Part shown: positions 4,733 to 5,032 of the stretch, one piece after another
How the letters are laid out: each line of letters begins with the position of its first letter
How positions within the stretch are numbered: position 1 is the first letter of the stretch
Source: an uncultured Bacillota bacterium
GTDB taxonomy: Bacteria > Bacillota > Clostridia > Christensenellales > UBA1242
NCBI GenBank assembly: GCA_945947685.1
Contig: CAMEYT010000042.1
Span: forward strand, 1 to 5,032
DNA length: 5,032 nt
Direction: 5' to 3'
The notes under the pieces: generated by a model
The model's database searches: none
What the model was told of the DNA's origin: nothing
The model's input: the letters and a program-made list of their open reading frames with translations, nothing else
Translations under genes and position numbers: made by a program

Positions 4733-5032
4733 CTAAAAGTTAAAATCCTTGTTGTTTTCTGGAACAGGCTCTATAATTGCACTAACCTTTCCTCTACACT
4801 TAATCATAAATTCTTCCCTATTTTTTAGATATTCAACTTGATTTTTAAAGTAGCTTAATTGTGATTTCACAGTATGTTGAACTCCATTTTCATCATAATA
4901 AGTGTAAATAATTTTTCTATATACATCAGCTGAAATTGGAATATCTATCTTTCCAACACCTACTGATCTACTTTGATAGTTTGTAATTTTTGATCTAACA
5001 AATCTCGCCTTCGTTATATAGGCAGATTCATC
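4733..5032 (-). CDS. Hypothetical protein, partial (C-terminal 99 aa; N-terminus beyond right edge)
   Basis: The minus strand is open from the window edge (codon GAT at 5032-5030) to a TAG at 4735-4733, giving 99 residues with no start in view. The readable part begins DESAYITKARFVRSKITNYQ and ends PVPENNKDFNF. It shows beta-strand-like stretches with a central YTYYDENGVQHTVKSQL (about residues 43-60), then KNQVEYLKNREEFMIKCRG (63-81) and KVSAIIEPVP. The pattern of a tyrosine-rich strand, a D-x-x-G turn and a late strand ending in IxIKxRGKxxxIIE recalls small extracytoplasmic beta domains of membrane proteins such as DUF3592-like proteins, but this is a loose resemblance. Codon use fits the neighbours, and a strong terminator follows, so it is a real gene end. 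The function is unknown. Confidence 0.72.
   Translation of the reverse strand, partial: DESAYITKARFVRSKITNYQSRSVGVGKIDIPISADVYRKIIYTYYDENGVQHTVKSQLSYFKNQVEYLKNREEFMIKCRGKVSAIIEPVPENNKDFNF

Overview
The window comes from a low-GC (roughly 30%) Gram-positive-type bacterium, most likely an anaerobic member of the Clostridia/Firmicutes, possibly from an uncultured gut lineage. The evidence is the strong AT bias, strong AGGAGG-type ribosome binding sites, sigma-A-like promoters, a lipoprotein signal peptide, a rubrerythrin (typical of anaerobes) and an AbrB/SpoVT regulator linked to an ABC-2 exporter. TGA works as a stop codon, so the code is the ordinary bacterial one.

Layout. Bases 1-629 (minus) hold most of an XRE-type transcriptional regulator that runs off the left edge. 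It has its own extended -10 promoter and a candidate autoregulatory operator. Bases 630-819 are a very AT-rich spacer with an 18-bp tandem direct repeat and the terminator of the next operon. Bases 820-2494 (minus) are a tight three-gene operon in transcription order: a 68-aa AbrB/SpoVT-like DNA-binding protein, an ABC ATPase and an ABC-2 permease. Both junctions are 4-base ATGA stop/start overlaps. The operon promoter is covered by a 29-bp near-perfect palindrome. Bases 2800-3393 (plus) are a rubrerythrin gene, transcribed divergently from the operon. Bases 3394-3686 are AT-rich spacer ending in a perfect palindromic, probably bidirectional terminator. Bases 3687-4565 (minus) encode a 292-aa lipoprotein of unknown function with its own promoter. 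Bases 4733-5032 (minus) are the C-terminal end of an unrecognised protein that enters from the right edge and is closed by a clear hairpin terminator.

How the parts work together. The AbrB-like protein is probably the local repressor of its own operon, so expression of the exporter would depend on it leaving the palindromic operator; the exported substrate cannot be read from sequence. Rubrerythrin removes hydrogen peroxide and is a separate transcription unit. The lipoprotein, the right-edge gene and the XRE gene also look like separate units. I see no mobile element, CRISPR array, tRNA or rRNA. The least ordinary signals are the AbrB operon operator, the paired translational-coupling junctions, the tandem repeat upstream of the XRE gene, and the cysteines next to the diiron ligands of the rubrerythrin.
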